Source of the DNA: Mesorhizobium sp. M4B.F.Ca.ET.203.01.1.1
GTDB taxonomy: Bacteria > Pseudomonadota > Alphaproteobacteria > Rhizobiales > Rhizobiaceae
Direction of reading: 5' to 3'
DNA: 64,000 bases
Assembly: GCF_004791025.1 (NCBI RefSeq)
Contig: NZ_SRUO01000009.1
Coordinates: 62,001 to 126,000, forward strand
Shown here: one piece after another, positions 15,462-26,360 of the stretch
Position numbering within the stretch: position 1 is the first letter of the stretch
Layout: every line of letters begins with the position of its first letter
Position numbers and translations under genes: made by a program
The notes under the pieces: model-generated
Databases searched by the model: none
What the model was told of the DNA's origin: nothing
Seen by the model: the letters and a program-made list of their open reading frames with translations, nothing else

Positions 15462-17189
15462 TTACTTCTGCCAGCTCTTGACCAGCTCATCATAGTTGAT
15501 GGTGATCGGCTTTTCCTTCTCGTTCTCGATCTTCAGCTGAGGCGCGAGATTGCCCTTCTTGACCGCGTCGGCGTTCCAGTAGGCGAGATCATGCTCTTCG
15601 GCCATCTTCGGGCCGATATCGCCCTGGACGCCCGACTTCTCGATGCGGCTCATGACCTTTTCCTGCTCGGCGCAGAGCGAGTCCATGGCTTCCTGCGCGC
15701 TCTTGGCGCCGGACGAGGCATCGCCGATCGCCTGCCACCAGAGCTGAGCCAGCTTCGGATAGTCAGGCACGTTGGTGCCGGTCGGCGACCACTGCACGCG
15801 GGCCGGCGAGCGGTAGAACTCGATCAGGCCGCCGAGCTTCGGAGCACGCTCGGTGAAGCTCTTGTCGTGGATCGTGCTCTCGCGGATGAAGGTCAGGCCG
15901 ACATGGCTCTTCTTGACGTCGACGGTCTTCGAGGTGACGAACTGCGCGTAGAGCCAGGCGGCCTTGGCGCGGTCGGTCGGCGTCGACTTCATCAGCGTCC
16001 AGGAACCCACGTCCTGGTAGCCGAGCTTCATGCCGTCCTTCCAGTAAACACCGTGCGGCGACGGAGCCATGCGCCACTTCGGCGTGCCGTCGTCGTTCAT
16101 AACCGCCTTGGCGCCGGCGTCGACCATCGAAGCCGTGAAGGCGGTGTACCAGAAGATCTGCTGTGCGACCGCGCCCTGCGCCGGCACCGGGCCGGATTCG
16201 GAGAAGGTCATGCCCTGGGCTTCGGCCGGAGCGTAGGCCTTCAGCCAGTCGAGGTACTTCTGGATCGAGTAGACGGCAGCCGGGCCGTTGGTGTCGCCGC
16301 CGCGCGCGGTGCAGGAGCCGACCGGACGCGAATTCTCGTCGACCTTGATGCCCCATTCGTCGACCGGCAGACCGTTCGGGATGCCCTTGTCGCCGTTGCC
16401 GGCCATGGACAGCCAGGCGTCGGTGAACCGCCAGCCGAGCGACGGGTCCTTCTTGCCGTAGTCCATGTGGCCATAGACCTTCTTGCCGTCGATCTCGCGG
16501 CCGGTGAAGAACTCGGCAATATCCTCATAGGCCGACCAGTTGACCGGCACGCCGAGGTCGTAGCCGTACTTGGCCTTGAAGTCGGCCTTGTTCTTCTCGT
16601 CGTTGAACCAGTCGTAGCGGAACCAGTAGAGGTTGGCGAACTGCTGGTCGGGCAACTGATAGAGCTTCTTGTCGGGCGCCGTGGTGAACGAGGTGCCGAT
16701 GAAGTCCTTGAGGTCGAGGTTCGGATTGGTGACGTCCTTGCCGTCGCCTTCCATCCAGTCGGACAGGTTGCGCACCTGCTGGTAGCGCCAGTGGGTGCCG
16801 ATCAGGTCGGAGTCGTTGACCCAGCCGTCATAGAGGTTCTGGCCGGTCTGCATCTGGGTCTGGATCTTCTCGACGACGTCGCCTTCCTGAATCGTGTCGT
16901 GCGTCACCTTGATGCCGGTGATGGCCGAGAAGGCCGGTGCCAGCACCTGCGATTCATAGGAATGGGTGGCGATGGTTTCGGAGACGACCTTGATGTCCAT
17001 GCCGGCGAAAGGCTTGGCGGCGTCGATGAACCACTGCATTTCCTTTTCCTGGTCGGCGCGCGAGAGCGTCGACAGCGGACCGATTTCCTTGTCCAGGAAG
17101 GCCTTGGCCTCGTCCATACCGGCATAGGCATTGCCTGCCCCGAGCAATAGGACAATGGCGGTCGTTGATGTTAAAATTTGCCGTCGCAT
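15462..17189 (-). CDS. glpV: Glycerol ABC transporter substrate-binding protein
   Basis: 575 aa from the ATG at 17189, preceded by GGAGGAAACTT. Signal peptide MRRQILTSTTAIVLLLGAGN with cleavage near AYAG. The mature protein is an extracellular solute-binding fold of family 1 type, with VVSETIATHSYESQVLAPAF early, the long insert around TSFTTAPDKKLYQLPDQQFA and the late FVTSKTVDVKKSHVGLTFI. At about 60 kDa it is larger than usual binding proteins, as in the glycerol-type glpV of Rhizobium leguminosarum, whose gene order is the same. It delivers glycerol to GlpPQ. Confidence 0.92.
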   Translation of the reverse strand: MRRQILTSTTAIVLLLGAGNAYAGMDEAKAFLDKEIGPLSTLSRADQEKEMQWFIDAAKPFAGMDIKVVSETIATHSYESQVLAPAFSAITGIKVTHDTIQEGDVVEKIQTQMQTGQNLYDGWVNDSDLIGTHWRYQQVRNLSDWMEGDGKDVTNPNLDLKDFIGTSFTTAPDKKLYQLPDQQFANLYWFRYDWFNDEKNKADFKAKYGYDLGVPVNWSAYEDIAEFFTGREIDGKKVYGHMDYGKKDPSLGWRFTDAWLSMAGNGDKGIPNGLPVDEWGIKVDENSRPVGSCTARGGDTNGPAAVYSIQKYLDWLKAYAPAEAQGMTFSESGPVPAQGAVAQQIFWYTAFTASMVDAGAKAVMNDDGTPKWRMAPSPHGVYWKDGMKLGYQDVGSWTLMKSTPTDRAKAAWLYAQFVTSKTVDVKKSHVGLTFIRESTIHDKSFTERAPKLGGLIEFYRSPARVQWSPTGTNVPDYPKLAQLWWQAIGDASSGAKSAQEAMDSLCAEQEKVMSRIEKSGVQGDIGPKMAEEHDLAYWNADAVKKGNLAPQLKIENEKEKPITINYDELVKSWQK

Positions 17190-17266
17190 AAGTTTCCTCC
17201 ACATTTAGGTTTCAAGTGCGATCTGGAGCGGCCGCCGGCACGCGACCGCTCCAACAGTTTCCCCCT

Positions 17267-17556
17267 CTATACGTAGCGGAACACGCCGATGGCGTAGACT
17301 ACGGAGAGAGCGAGAGCCCACCACAGGTTGGGTCCAACCAGACCCAGCCAAGCGAGATGGATGAAGGCGCTGCCAAGCAGCGAAAGGAAGAGACGGTCGC
17401 CGCGCGTCGTCTCGAAGCGGAGCACGCCGATGCGCGGATTGCCGCCCGGCGAGGCATATTCCCACGCCGCCATGCCGCAAAGCAGCAGGAAGACGGTGCC
17501 GAAGAAGGCCGCCGTCGGCCAGGTCCACGCCATCCAGGAGAGGTCGAGGTTCATGG

Positions 17557-17560
<4 letters not shown>
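17267..17560 (-). CDS. glpU: DUF2160 small membrane protein of the glycerol transporter
   Basis: 97 aa with three TM helices: TWPTAAFFGTVFLLLCGMAA, then SLLGSAFIHLAWLGLVG and NLWWALALSVVYAIGVF. WEYASPGGNPRIGVLRFETT is the DUF2160 core. The gene is regularly found between the permease and binding-protein genes of this type of glycerol transporter. Its role is not established; it is possibly an accessory subunit of the membrane complex. It starts four bases before the glpQ stop (ATGA overlap) and is followed by a 77-bp gap to glpV. Confidence 0.88.
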
Positions 17561-18471
<911 letters not shown>

Positions 18472-18472
18472 C

Positions 18473-19339
<867 letters not shown>

Positions 19340-20422
19340 CTATGCCCCCATCTCGACGCGCCAGGAATCGGCATAGATGTTGATGCCTGCAGGGTCGAAG
19401 CGAACCTTCGGATCGGCCGGCACGGTGTCGTCCTCGCCGATGACGGCGGCGATCTCGCGGCCCTCGAGGCTGGCACGGACCACCTTATGGCGACCGACAT
19501 CCTCGACCTTGCTGACCTTGACGGCCATGCCGTCGCGGCCGAGCCTGACATATTCGGGGCGGATGCCGAGCTCGATCGAGCCGGCGCCGGCGTTCGCACC
19601 GACAGTCTTGGGCACGCCCGGCAGTTCGATGCGCTGGCTGCCGATCGTCGCGGTCCTGCCGTCGATCGCCACCGGCATGACGTTCATGCCGGGCGAGCCG
19701 ATGAAATAGCCGACAAAGGTGTGGCGCGGGCGCTCGAACAGTTCGGCCGGCGTGCCGATCTGGACGATCTCGCCGTCATACATGACCACCACCCGGTCGG
19801 CGAAGGTCAGCGCCTCGGTCTGGTCGTGCGTGACGTAGACCATGGTGTAGCCGAAGCGGCGGTGCAGCTGCTTCAACTGCGAGCGCAGCACCCATTTCAT
19901 ATGCGGATCGATGACGGTGAGCGGCTCGTCGAACAGAATGGCGTTGACGTCGGAGCGGACCAGGCCGCGGCCGAGCGAGATCTTCTGCTTCTGGTCGGCG
20001 GTCAGGCCGCGCGCTTTCCTGTTCGCCCATGACGCGAGATCGATCATCTCCAGCGTCTCGCGCACCTTGCGGTCGACATCGGCTTCCGGCACGCCGCGGT
20101 TGCGCAACGGGAAGGCCAGATTGTCGTAGACGGTCATCGTGTCGTAGATGACCGGGAACTGGAACACCTGAGCGATGTTGCGTTCCTGCGTCGACAGCCT
20201 GGTGACGTCCTTGCCGTTGAACAGCAACTGGCCGTGCGAAGGGTGCAGCAGCCCCGAAATGATGTTGAGCAGCGTGGTCTTGCCGCAGCCGGAAGGCCCG
20301 AGCAGCGCATAGGCGCCGCCATCCTCGAAGGTGTGATGCACCTCCTTCAGGGCAAAATCTGAATCCTTCTGCGGATTGGGCAGATAGGAGTGGCGGATGT
20401 GGTTGACGTCGATGCGTGCCAT
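19340..20422 (-). CDS. glpT: Glycerol ABC transporter ATP-binding protein with non-canonical signature motif
   Basis: 360 aa from the ATG at 20422, preceded by GAGGAGGAAGCG. Walker A GPSGCGKTT, Q-loop VFQFPVIYDTMTVYDNLAFP, Walker B NAILFDEPLTVIDPHMKW and H-loop VYVTHDQTEALTF are present. The ABC signature, normally LSGGQ, reads LTADQKQKISLGRGLV, so one composite ATP site of the GlpS/GlpT dimer may be weakened. The C-terminal TOBE-like domain (GIRPEYVRLGRDGMAVKVSK) marks it as CUT1-type. It pairs with GlpS. The name follows the rhizobial glp operon and is not the enteric GlpT antiporter. Confidence 0.92.
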   Translation of the reverse strand: MARIDVNHIRHSYLPNPQKDSDFALKEVHHTFEDGGAYALLGPSGCGKTTLLNIISGLLHPSHGQLLFNGKDVTRLSTQERNIAQVFQFPVIYDTMTVYDNLAFPLRNRGVPEADVDRKVRETLEMIDLASWANRKARGLTADQKQKISLGRGLVRSDVNAILFDEPLTVIDPHMKWVLRSQLKQLHRRFGYTMVYVTHDQTEALTFADRVVVMYDGEIVQIGTPAELFERPRHTFVGYFIGSPGMNVMPVAIDGRTATIGSQRIELPGVPKTVGANAGAGSIELGIRPEYVRLGRDGMAVKVSKVEDVGRHKVVRASLEGREIAAVIGEDDTVPADPKVRFDPAGINIYADSWRVEMGA

Positions 20423-20432
20423 CGCTTCCTCC

Positions 20433-21512
20433 TCAAGCCGCGAGCTTCGGCGCGGCGACGGCGCGGCCGTTTCCGTCGAAGACCATGATGTGGCGCGGGT
20501 CGATGAAGACCTCGACTTCGGCATCCGGCTCGAAGTCGCGGATGCCGTGGGTCAGCATCACCCAGCGCGCGTCGGCGAAATCGAGATGGATGAAGCTCTC
20601 CGAGCCGGTGATCTCGGTGATGGTGACCTTGGCGCGCACCGGCACGGCGGCTGCGTTGGGGCGCTCCAGCGACAGGTGGTGGGGCTGGAAGCCGATCGTA
20701 TAGCTTGCATCGGCGATGCCGGCGAGTTCCGCCGGCACCGGCAGCGTGACGCCGCCTTCCAGCAGGAAGACCGCACCCTTCTTGGCAAGCACGATGGTGT
20801 TGAGCGGCGGGTCGGCGAAGGTCTTCGCCGTCACGAGGTCGACCGGCTTGCGGAACACTTCGATGGTCGGTCCGAACTGGGTGATGCGGCCTTCGGCGAG
20901 CGTCGCCGTATTGCCGCCGAGCAGCAGCGCCTCGTGCGGCTCGGTGGTGGCGTAGACGAAGATGGTGCCGGCGGCGGCGAAGATCTTCGGCAGCTCGGCG
21001 CGCAACTCCTCGCGCAATTTGTAGTCGAGATTGGCGAGCGGCTCGTCAAGCAGGACGAGGCTGGCGTTCTTGACGATGGCGCGCGCCAGCGCGGTGCGCT
21101 GCTGCTGACCGCCGGAAAGGCTGAGCGGCGTGCGGTCGAGATAGGGCGTGAGCTTCAGGAGTGCCGCGGCGTTGCGCACTTCCTTGTCGATCTTCGACTG
21201 CTCGGCGCCGGCGACCCTGAGCGGCGAGGCGATATTCTCGTAGACTGTCATCGCCGGGTAATTGATGAACTGCTGGTAGACCATGGCGACGTTGCGCTTC
21301 TGGACCGGCTGGCCGGTGACATCCTTGCCGTCGAACCAGACCGAGCCTGACGTCGGCGCGTCGAGACCGGCCATCAGCCGCATCAGGCTGGTCTTGCCTG
21401 ACAGCGTCGGGCCGAGCAGCACGTTGAGCGAGCCATGCTGAAGTGTCAGCGACACGTCACGGATGTGCTCCGCCGCGCCGACCGTCTTCGACACGTTTCT
21501 CAGTTCCAGCAT
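20433..21512 (-). CDS. glpS: Glycerol ABC transporter ATP-binding protein
   Basis: 359 aa from the ATG at 21512 (MLELRNVSKTVGAAEHIRDV), with GGGGAGGAGG just upstream. Walker A GPTLSGKTS, Q-loop MVYQQFINYPAMTVYENIAS, canonical signature LSGGQQQRTALARAIV, Walker B LVLLDEPLANLD and H-loop TTEPHEALLLGG (Glu-Pro-His in place of His-Asp) are present. A TOBE-like C-terminal domain follows. It forms the ATPase pair with GlpT. It follows glpD after 38 bp and precedes glpT by 10 bp. Confidence 0.92.
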   Translation of the reverse strand: MLELRNVSKTVGAAEHIRDVSLTLQHGSLNVLLGPTLSGKTSLMRLMAGLDAPTSGSVWFDGKDVTGQPVQKRNVAMVYQQFINYPAMTVYENIASPLRVAGAEQSKIDKEVRNAAALLKLTPYLDRTPLSLSGGQQQRTALARAIVKNASLVLLDEPLANLDYKLREELRAELPKIFAAAGTIFVYATTEPHEALLLGGNTATLAEGRITQFGPTIEVFRKPVDLVTAKTFADPPLNTIVLAKKGAVFLLEGGVTLPVPAELAGIADASYTIGFQPHHLSLERPNAAAVPVRAKVTITEITGSESFIHLDFADARWVMLTHGIRDFEPDAEVEVFIDPRHIMVFDGNGRAVAAPKLAA

Positions 21513-21550
21513 GATGCCTCCTCCCCGGCTCTGTGCATCACACGGCCATC

Positions 21551-23077
21551 CTATTCGGCCGCCGCGACGTGACGGCGGCTTATTCCACGCATGAATTCGT
21601 CGAGCGTCGCCGCCTGCTCTCGGCTGAGATGCAGGCCGCGCTTGGTCCGGCGCCACAATACATCCTCGGCGGTCAGCGCCCATTCGTTTTGGACCAGATA
21701 GCGTACCTCAGCCTCATAGAGATCGGCGCCGAAGTTGCGGCCGAGATCGGCATTCGACTTGGCCAGGCCCAGCACGGCCTGCGCCAGCGTGCCGTAGAGC
21801 CGGGTCAGCCGGCGCGCCAGGCGCTGGTCGAGGAACGGATAGGCGCTCTTCAGTTTCGCCACTTGCGCCTCAAAGCCGGTGGCAGGGAAGTTGCCGCCCG
21901 GCAAAGGCGCGTCCGCCGTCCAGCGCTTGCCGCGCTTGCCGAGGAAGCCTTCGATCTTTTCCAGCATCGATTCCGACAGCCGGCGATAGGTGGTGATCTT
22001 GCCGCCGAATGCGTTGATGATCGGCGCTGCCCCCTCGCCGCCATCGGACTTCAGCACGTAGTCGCGGGTCGCTTCCTGCGCCTTGGAGGCGCCGTCGTCA
22101 TAGAGCGGGCGCACGGCCGAATAGGTCCAGACGATGTCCGAGCGCTTGACGGCCTGAGCGAAATATTCGCTCGCCGCCGCGCACAGATAGTCGATCTCGG
22201 TGTCGCTGATCTTCACCTCATGCGGATCGCCCGGATAGTCGCGGTCGGTGGTGCCGATCAGCGTGAACTCTTCCTCGTAAGGAATGGCGAAGATGATGCG
22301 GCCGTCCTTGTTCTGGAAGAAATAGGCGCGCGGGTCGTCGAACTTCTTGGCGATGACGATGTGGCTGCCTTGCACGAGACGGACATTGTGGACGTCGTTC
22401 TGGCCGACCGTCGCCGACAGCACGTGGTCCACCCAGGGGCCGGCGGCGTTGACCAGAAGCCTGGCCTTGACTTCCTCGGTCTCGCCGGTGCGCACGTCCT
22501 CGAGTCGGATTGCCCAGAGGTCGCCGTCACGGCGCGCGCCGACGACCTTGGTGCGGGTGCGGATGATCGCGCCGCGGTCGGCCGCATCGCGAGCATTCAG
22601 CGCTACCAGCCTGGCATCGTTGACCCAGCCGTCGGAATATTCGAAGGCCTTGCGGAACAGCGGCTTCAGCGGCTTGCCGGCCGGGTCCCTCGCCATGTCC
22701 AGCGTCTTCGTCGCCGGCAGCAGTTTGCGGCCGCCAATGTGGTCGTAGAGGAAAAGGCCGAGCCGAATCAGCCAGGCCGGCCGCAGGCCCTCGGCATAGG
22801 GCAGCACGAAACGCATCGGCCAGATGATGTGCGGCGCGTTCTTCCAGAGAACTTCGCGCTCCATCAGCGCTTCGCGCACTAGGCGGAATTCGTAGAACTC
22901 GAGATAGCGCAGGCCGCCATGGATCAGCTTGGTCGAGCCGGACGAGGTGCCGCTGGCCAGATCGTTCATTTCGGCGAGAAAGACCGAGAAGCCGCGACCA
23001 ACTGCGTCGCGGGCGATGCCGCAGCCGTTGATGCCGCCGCCAATGACAAAAATGTCATGGATCGGTGATGCGTCCAA
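21551..23077 (-). CDS. glpD: Aerobic glycerol-3-phosphate dehydrogenase
   Basis: 508 aa. The N-terminal FAD Rossmann motif is FVIGGGINGCGIARDAVGRG (about residues 11-30), followed by the family block SGTSSGSTKLIHGGLRYLEF. The middle holds LVNAAGPWVDHVL, the substrate-site TDRDYPGDP and YSAVRPLYDDG, and FGGKITTYRRLSE closes the FAD domain. The protein has no TM helix and binds the membrane peripherally. It oxidises glycerol-3-phosphate to dihydroxyacetone phosphate and feeds electrons to ubiquinone. It is the first gene of the glp transport operon, downstream of glpR by 127 bp containing candidate operators. Confidence 0.96.
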   Translation of the reverse strand: MDASPIHDIFVIGGGINGCGIARDAVGRGFSVFLAEMNDLASGTSSGSTKLIHGGLRYLEFYEFRLVREALMEREVLWKNAPHIIWPMRFVLPYAEGLRPAWLIRLGLFLYDHIGGRKLLPATKTLDMARDPAGKPLKPLFRKAFEYSDGWVNDARLVALNARDAADRGAIIRTRTKVVGARRDGDLWAIRLEDVRTGETEEVKARLLVNAAGPWVDHVLSATVGQNDVHNVRLVQGSHIVIAKKFDDPRAYFFQNKDGRIIFAIPYEEEFTLIGTTDRDYPGDPHEVKISDTEIDYLCAAASEYFAQAVKRSDIVWTYSAVRPLYDDGASKAQEATRDYVLKSDGGEGAAPIINAFGGKITTYRRLSESMLEKIEGFLGKRGKRWTADAPLPGGNFPATGFEAQVAKLKSAYPFLDQRLARRLTRLYGTLAQAVLGLAKSNADLGRNFGADLYEAEVRYLVQNEWALTAEDVLWRRTKRGLHLSREQAATLDEFMRGISRRHVAAAE

Positions 23078-23112
23078 GAAGTCCTCCAGCGATTTCGCAT
23101 TGCAGCATTTTT

Positions 23113-23172
23113 GGTCTTTTGCGAAACCGTCACGGAATTAATTCGAAATAAGAACGAATGTCAAACGAAATA
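23113..23172 (-). promoter_or_regulatory. Candidate GlpR operator cluster upstream of glpD
   Basis: The 127-bp glpR-glpD gap holds AT-rich CGAA half-sites: TTTTGCGAAA (23117-23126), ATTCGAAAT (23140-23148), GAACGAAT (23152-23159) and AAACGAAAT (23163-23171). DeoR-type GlpR binds TTCG/CGAA-containing repeats in other bacteria. The same CGAAA word recurs upstream of glpR. Assignment is by inspection only. Confidence 0.4.
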
Positions 23173-23204
23173 TCACAGGCGTGTGATGACGCTGCGGAGA
23201 TGGC

Positions 23205-23972
23205 CTAGCCGAGCGATGTTTCGATCAGTTGAACCTCGGCTTCGTCGCAGATCTTGCGCACCGAGGGGATGTCGCAGCGGTCGGTGATGAAGGTGTTGAC
23301 CTGCGACAGATGGCCGATGCGGACCGGCGCGGTGCGCTCGAACTTGGTCTGGTCGGAAACCAGGATGACGTGCCTTGCGTTGGCGATGATGGCTTGCGCA
23401 ACCTTGACCTCGCGAAAGTCGAAATCGAGCAGCGCGCCATCATGGTCGATGGCCGAGGCGCCAATGACGGCGTAGTCGACCTTGAACTGCCGGATGAAAT
23501 CGACGGCCGCCTCGCCGACGACACCGCCGTCTGAGCCGCGCACGACGCCGCCGGCGATCACTACCTCGATCGAAGGATAGACACGCATCCTATTGGCAAC
23601 ATTGATATTATTGGTGATGACCATGAGGCCGTTGTGATCCAGCAAGGCCTTGCTGACGGACTCGGTAGTGGTGCCGATGTTGATGAACAGTGAGGCGTTG
23701 TCGGGGATCAGCCTGGCGGCGGCGCGACCGATCGCCTCCTTCTCATCGGCGGCGATCTTGCGGCGCGCCTCATATTCCATGTTCTCGATCCCGGACGGGA
23801 ACAGCGCCCCGCCATGGATGCGGGTGAGCAGCCTCTGGTCGCAGAGGTCGTTGAGGTCCTTGCGGATGGTCTGCGGCGTCACGTTGAAATGCGTTGCCAG
23901 GTCGTCGACCAGCACGCGGCCATGGTCCTTGGCCATCTGGATGATCTCGGCATGACGCGGCGACAGAAACAT
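23205..23972 (-). CDS. glpR: DeoR-family glycerol regulon repressor
   Basis: 255 aa. The N-terminal winged HTH is MFLSPRHAEIIQMAKDHGRV, then LATHFNVTPQTIRKDLNDLC and the DeoR hallmark LTRIHGGA. The C-terminal sugar-phosphate-sensing domain (DeoRC) carries FINIGTTTESVSKAL, VIAGGVVRGSDGGVVGEAA and the ASAIDHDGALLDFDFREVKV block. In homologues, glycerol-3-phosphate relieves repression. It lies immediately upstream of glpD on the same strand, and CGAAA-type repeats flank both promoters, suggesting it represses the operon and itself. Confidence 0.9.
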   Translation of the reverse strand: MFLSPRHAEIIQMAKDHGRVLVDDLATHFNVTPQTIRKDLNDLCDQRLLTRIHGGALFPSGIENMEYEARRKIAADEKEAIGRAAARLIPDNASLFINIGTTTESVSKALLDHNGLMVITNNINVANRMRVYPSIEVVIAGGVVRGSDGGVVGEAAVDFIRQFKVDYAVIGASAIDHDGALLDFDFREVKVAQAIIANARHVILVSDQTKFERTAPVRIGHLSQVNTFITDRCDIPSVRKICDEAEVQLIETSLG

Positions 23973-23985
23973 CGCTCTCCCTCCC

Positions 23986-24053
23986 GTTTTCGTTTTTCTT
24001 GTCTATATCGCAAAACGAAAGCAATGAAAAGGGATAAGCCGGCTAACGAAAAC
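23986..24053 (-). promoter_or_regulatory. Candidate GlpR autoregulatory operator/promoter
   Basis: Upstream of glpR, GTTTTCGTTTTT (23986-23997) and CAAAACGAAAG (24011-24021) form an inverted pair about 13 bp apart. A third TAACGAAAACC (24044-24053) repeats the word. The word matches the CGAAA repeats before glpD. The binding protein is inferred, not shown. Confidence 0.4.
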
Positions 24054-24099
24054 CATATGATCGCAAAGCCAAACCGGCCGCAAGCTGCGGCGAGTTGCT

Positions 24100-25512
24100 T
24101 CAGGTGGGGCGGCGAGCGATTTCGGTGATGACGTCGAATGCCGCCTCGACATCGGCCGCCGTCGCCTCGAACTGGCCGGCCTGGAAACGGATCGCGATCG
24201 CGCCATCGACCTTTGTCTGCGTCAGGTAGATGCGGCCGTCATCGTTGATGGCATTGACCAGGCGAAGATTGTGCTCGTCGGGGTTGGCGCCCGGTCCTGT
24301 CCGATGCCGGAACGAAAACAGCGACAGCATTGGCTCGGTCACGATCTCGAAGTCCGCCTCCCCCGCAAGCCGCGCGGCGAGAGCCTGGCTCCAGGTGACG
24401 TGATTGCGGATCATGGTGCGCAATCCTTCCAGCCCATGGGCGCGAAGCAGGAACCAGAGTTTCAGCGCCCGGAACCGGCGACCGAGCGGCACCGACCATT
24501 CCGAGTAGTTGATGATGCCGTCGTGGCCGTGGGTCTTCAGATAGTCCGGCTTGATTGCAAGCGTGCGCACGAGATCTTCCGGCCGACGGATGAACTGGAT
24601 CGAGCAGTCGAATTGCGCGCCCAGCCATTTGTGCGGATTGAACACGATGGAATCGGCGTCCTCGACGCCGGCCCAGAAATGCCGGTACTCCGGGCAGATC
24701 ATCGCCGATCCGGCCCAGGCGGCGTCGACATGCAGATAGAGCCCATGCCGTTTGGCGACAGCAGCCACGGCGGCGATGTCGTCGGTGCCGCCGGTGCTGG
24801 TGCCGCCGACGCAAGCGATGATACCCGCCGGCAGCATCCCGGCCTCGCGGTCGGAGACGATCGCGGCCTCGAGGGCCACGGTGTCCATGGCGCGGAAGCG
24901 GCCGGCTGCTGGGATGCGCACGAGGTTCTCCTCGCCGATGCCGGCGACCCAGATGGCGCGATCGATCGAGGTGTGGACCTGGTCGGAAGAATAGACGCGC
25001 GGCCGCGCCTGCCCGGCGAGTCCCTTGCGGTTGCCTTGCCAGTCGAGCGCGCGCTCGCGCATGGTGAGCACGGCGGCCAGCGTCGCCGACGAGGCCGAGT
25101 CCTGGATGACACCGGAAAACCCTTCCGGCAGGCCGAGCGCCTGGCGCATCCAGTCGACTGTTCGGGTCTCTAGCTCGGTCGCCGCCGGCGAGGTCTGCCA
25201 CAGCATGCACTGCGCTGCCATCGCGGAGACCAGATATTCGGCAACCACCGAGACGGGCGCAGCATTGGCCGGGAAATAGGCGAAGAAGCGCGGATGCTGC
25301 CAATGCGTCATGCCGGGCACGATCTTTTCCTCGAAATCGGCGAAGATCCGCTCCATCGGCTCCGCGGTTTCCGGGGGCGAGACCTCGATGGCACGGAAAA
25401 CCTCGCCGGGCGCGAGCGCTGGCCGCACCGGCCGTTCGCGCAAGGTGTCGCGGTAGTCGACGCCCCAGTCGGCGGCACGCCTCGACCATGCGCGGAATTC
25501 GCTGTTGTCCAT
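24100..25512 (-). CDS. PLP-dependent amino-acid decarboxylase (aromatic L-amino-acid decarboxylase type)
   Basis: 470 aa, the usual length for group II decarboxylases. GMTHWQHPRFFAYFPANAAP, early in the protein, is the substrate-loop block. ELETRTVDWMRQALGLPEGF and ASSATLAAVLTMRERALDW follow. The PLP core includes GTSTGGTDDIA, the VDAAWAGSAMICPEYRHF Asp block, and FNPHKWLGAQFDCS with the Schiff-base Lys after His. The family includes dopa, tryptophan and tyrosine decarboxylases; I cannot set the substrate. It lies 103 bp downstream of the Anbu gene on the same strand, so read-through from that cluster is possible. Confidence 0.88.
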   Translation of the reverse strand: MDNSEFRAWSRRAADWGVDYRDTLRERPVRPALAPGEVFRAIEVSPPETAEPMERIFADFEEKIVPGMTHWQHPRFFAYFPANAAPVSVVAEYLVSAMAAQCMLWQTSPAATELETRTVDWMRQALGLPEGFSGVIQDSASSATLAAVLTMRERALDWQGNRKGLAGQARPRVYSSDQVHTSIDRAIWVAGIGEENLVRIPAAGRFRAMDTVALEAAIVSDREAGMLPAGIIACVGGTSTGGTDDIAAVAAVAKRHGLYLHVDAAWAGSAMICPEYRHFWAGVEDADSIVFNPHKWLGAQFDCSIQFIRRPEDLVRTLAIKPDYLKTHGHDGIINYSEWSVPLGRRFRALKLWFLLRAHGLEGLRTMIRNHVTWSQALAARLAGEADFEIVTEPMLSLFSFRHRTGPGANPDEHNLRLVNAINDDGRIYLTQTKVDGAIAIRFQAGQFEATAADVEAAFDVITEIARRPT

Positions 25513-25615
25513 GTTTCCTCCCGATAGCCGGCGGCTGCCGGCGAGTTCAGCCGGCTCGAATTTTGATTAACATGTTAAATATATAAAGGCAATGCGCCAG
25601 CGAGGTCGCGCCGCC

Positions 25616-26347
25616 CTAGCCCGGATAGTCCGGCAGGCTGGCAAAGGCGGTCCTCAGGGCGTTCGACCAGCCGTCCGAGATGGTGCGGTAATATTGATCG
25701 TCCTGGCCGATGCGCTTCTTCATGCTGACCTTGAAGGCGTCCTTCTCGTAGAACAGGAGATCGAGCGGCAGGCCGACCGACAGGTTCGACTTCAGCGTCG
25801 AATCGAATGAGACCAGAAGCAGCTTCACCGTCTCGGCCAGGCTCATCGTGCGCTCATAGGCGCGGATGATGATCGGCTTGCCGTATTTGGTCTCGCCGAT
25901 CTGGAAGAACGGCGTGTCGTCGGTCGATTCGATGAAATTGCCTTCCGGATAGATCATGAACAGCCGCGGCGGGCTGCCCTTGATCTGGCCGCCGAGGATG
26001 AAGGAGGCGTTGAAATAGGAATCGGCCTTGTCGCCGGCCGGCGAGGAATGAGCGATGACCTCCTTGACCGTGTCGCCGACCAGCCGCACCGTCTGATACA
26101 TGGACGGCGTCTCGAGCAGCGTCGCGTGACGATCGGCAACCGCCTTGGTGCGTTCGTCGAGCAGGCTGACGACGGCCTGCGTGGTCGCCAGATTGCCGGC
26201 CGACATCAGCACGATGACGCGTTCGCCGGGCTCCTCCCAGACATGCATCTTCTTGAAGGTGGAGATCGAATCCATGCCGGCGTTGGTGCGCGTGTCCGAC
26301 ATGAACACGAGCCCGCGATCGATCTTCAGGCCGACGCAATAGGTCAT
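25616..26347 (-). CDS. Anbu-type proteasome-like peptidase (proteasome beta-subunit homologue)
   Basis: 243 aa, beginning MTYCVGLKIDRGLVFMSDTR. The Ntn-hydrolase nucleophile Thr is residue 2, exposed after Met removal, and the DxRTN and MSAGNLATTQ blocks match the Anbu (ancestral beta subunit) family related to HslV and the 20S proteasome. There is no propeptide. Anbu assembles into open helical or ring-like oligomers in homologues; its physiological substrate is unknown. It sits at the 3' end of the ATP-grasp / alpha-E / transglutaminase cluster, a known conserved neighbourhood. Confidence 0.9.
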   Translation of the reverse strand: MTYCVGLKIDRGLVFMSDTRTNAGMDSISTFKKMHVWEEPGERVIVLMSAGNLATTQAVVSLLDERTKAVADRHATLLETPSMYQTVRLVGDTVKEVIAHSSPAGDKADSYFNASFILGGQIKGSPPRLFMIYPEGNFIESTDDTPFFQIGETKYGKPIIIRAYERTMSLAETVKLLLVSFDSTLKSNLSVGLPLDLLFYEKDAFKVSMKKRIGQDDQYYRTISDGWSNALRTAFASLPDYPG

Positions 26348-26360
26348 GGCTGCACTTCCA

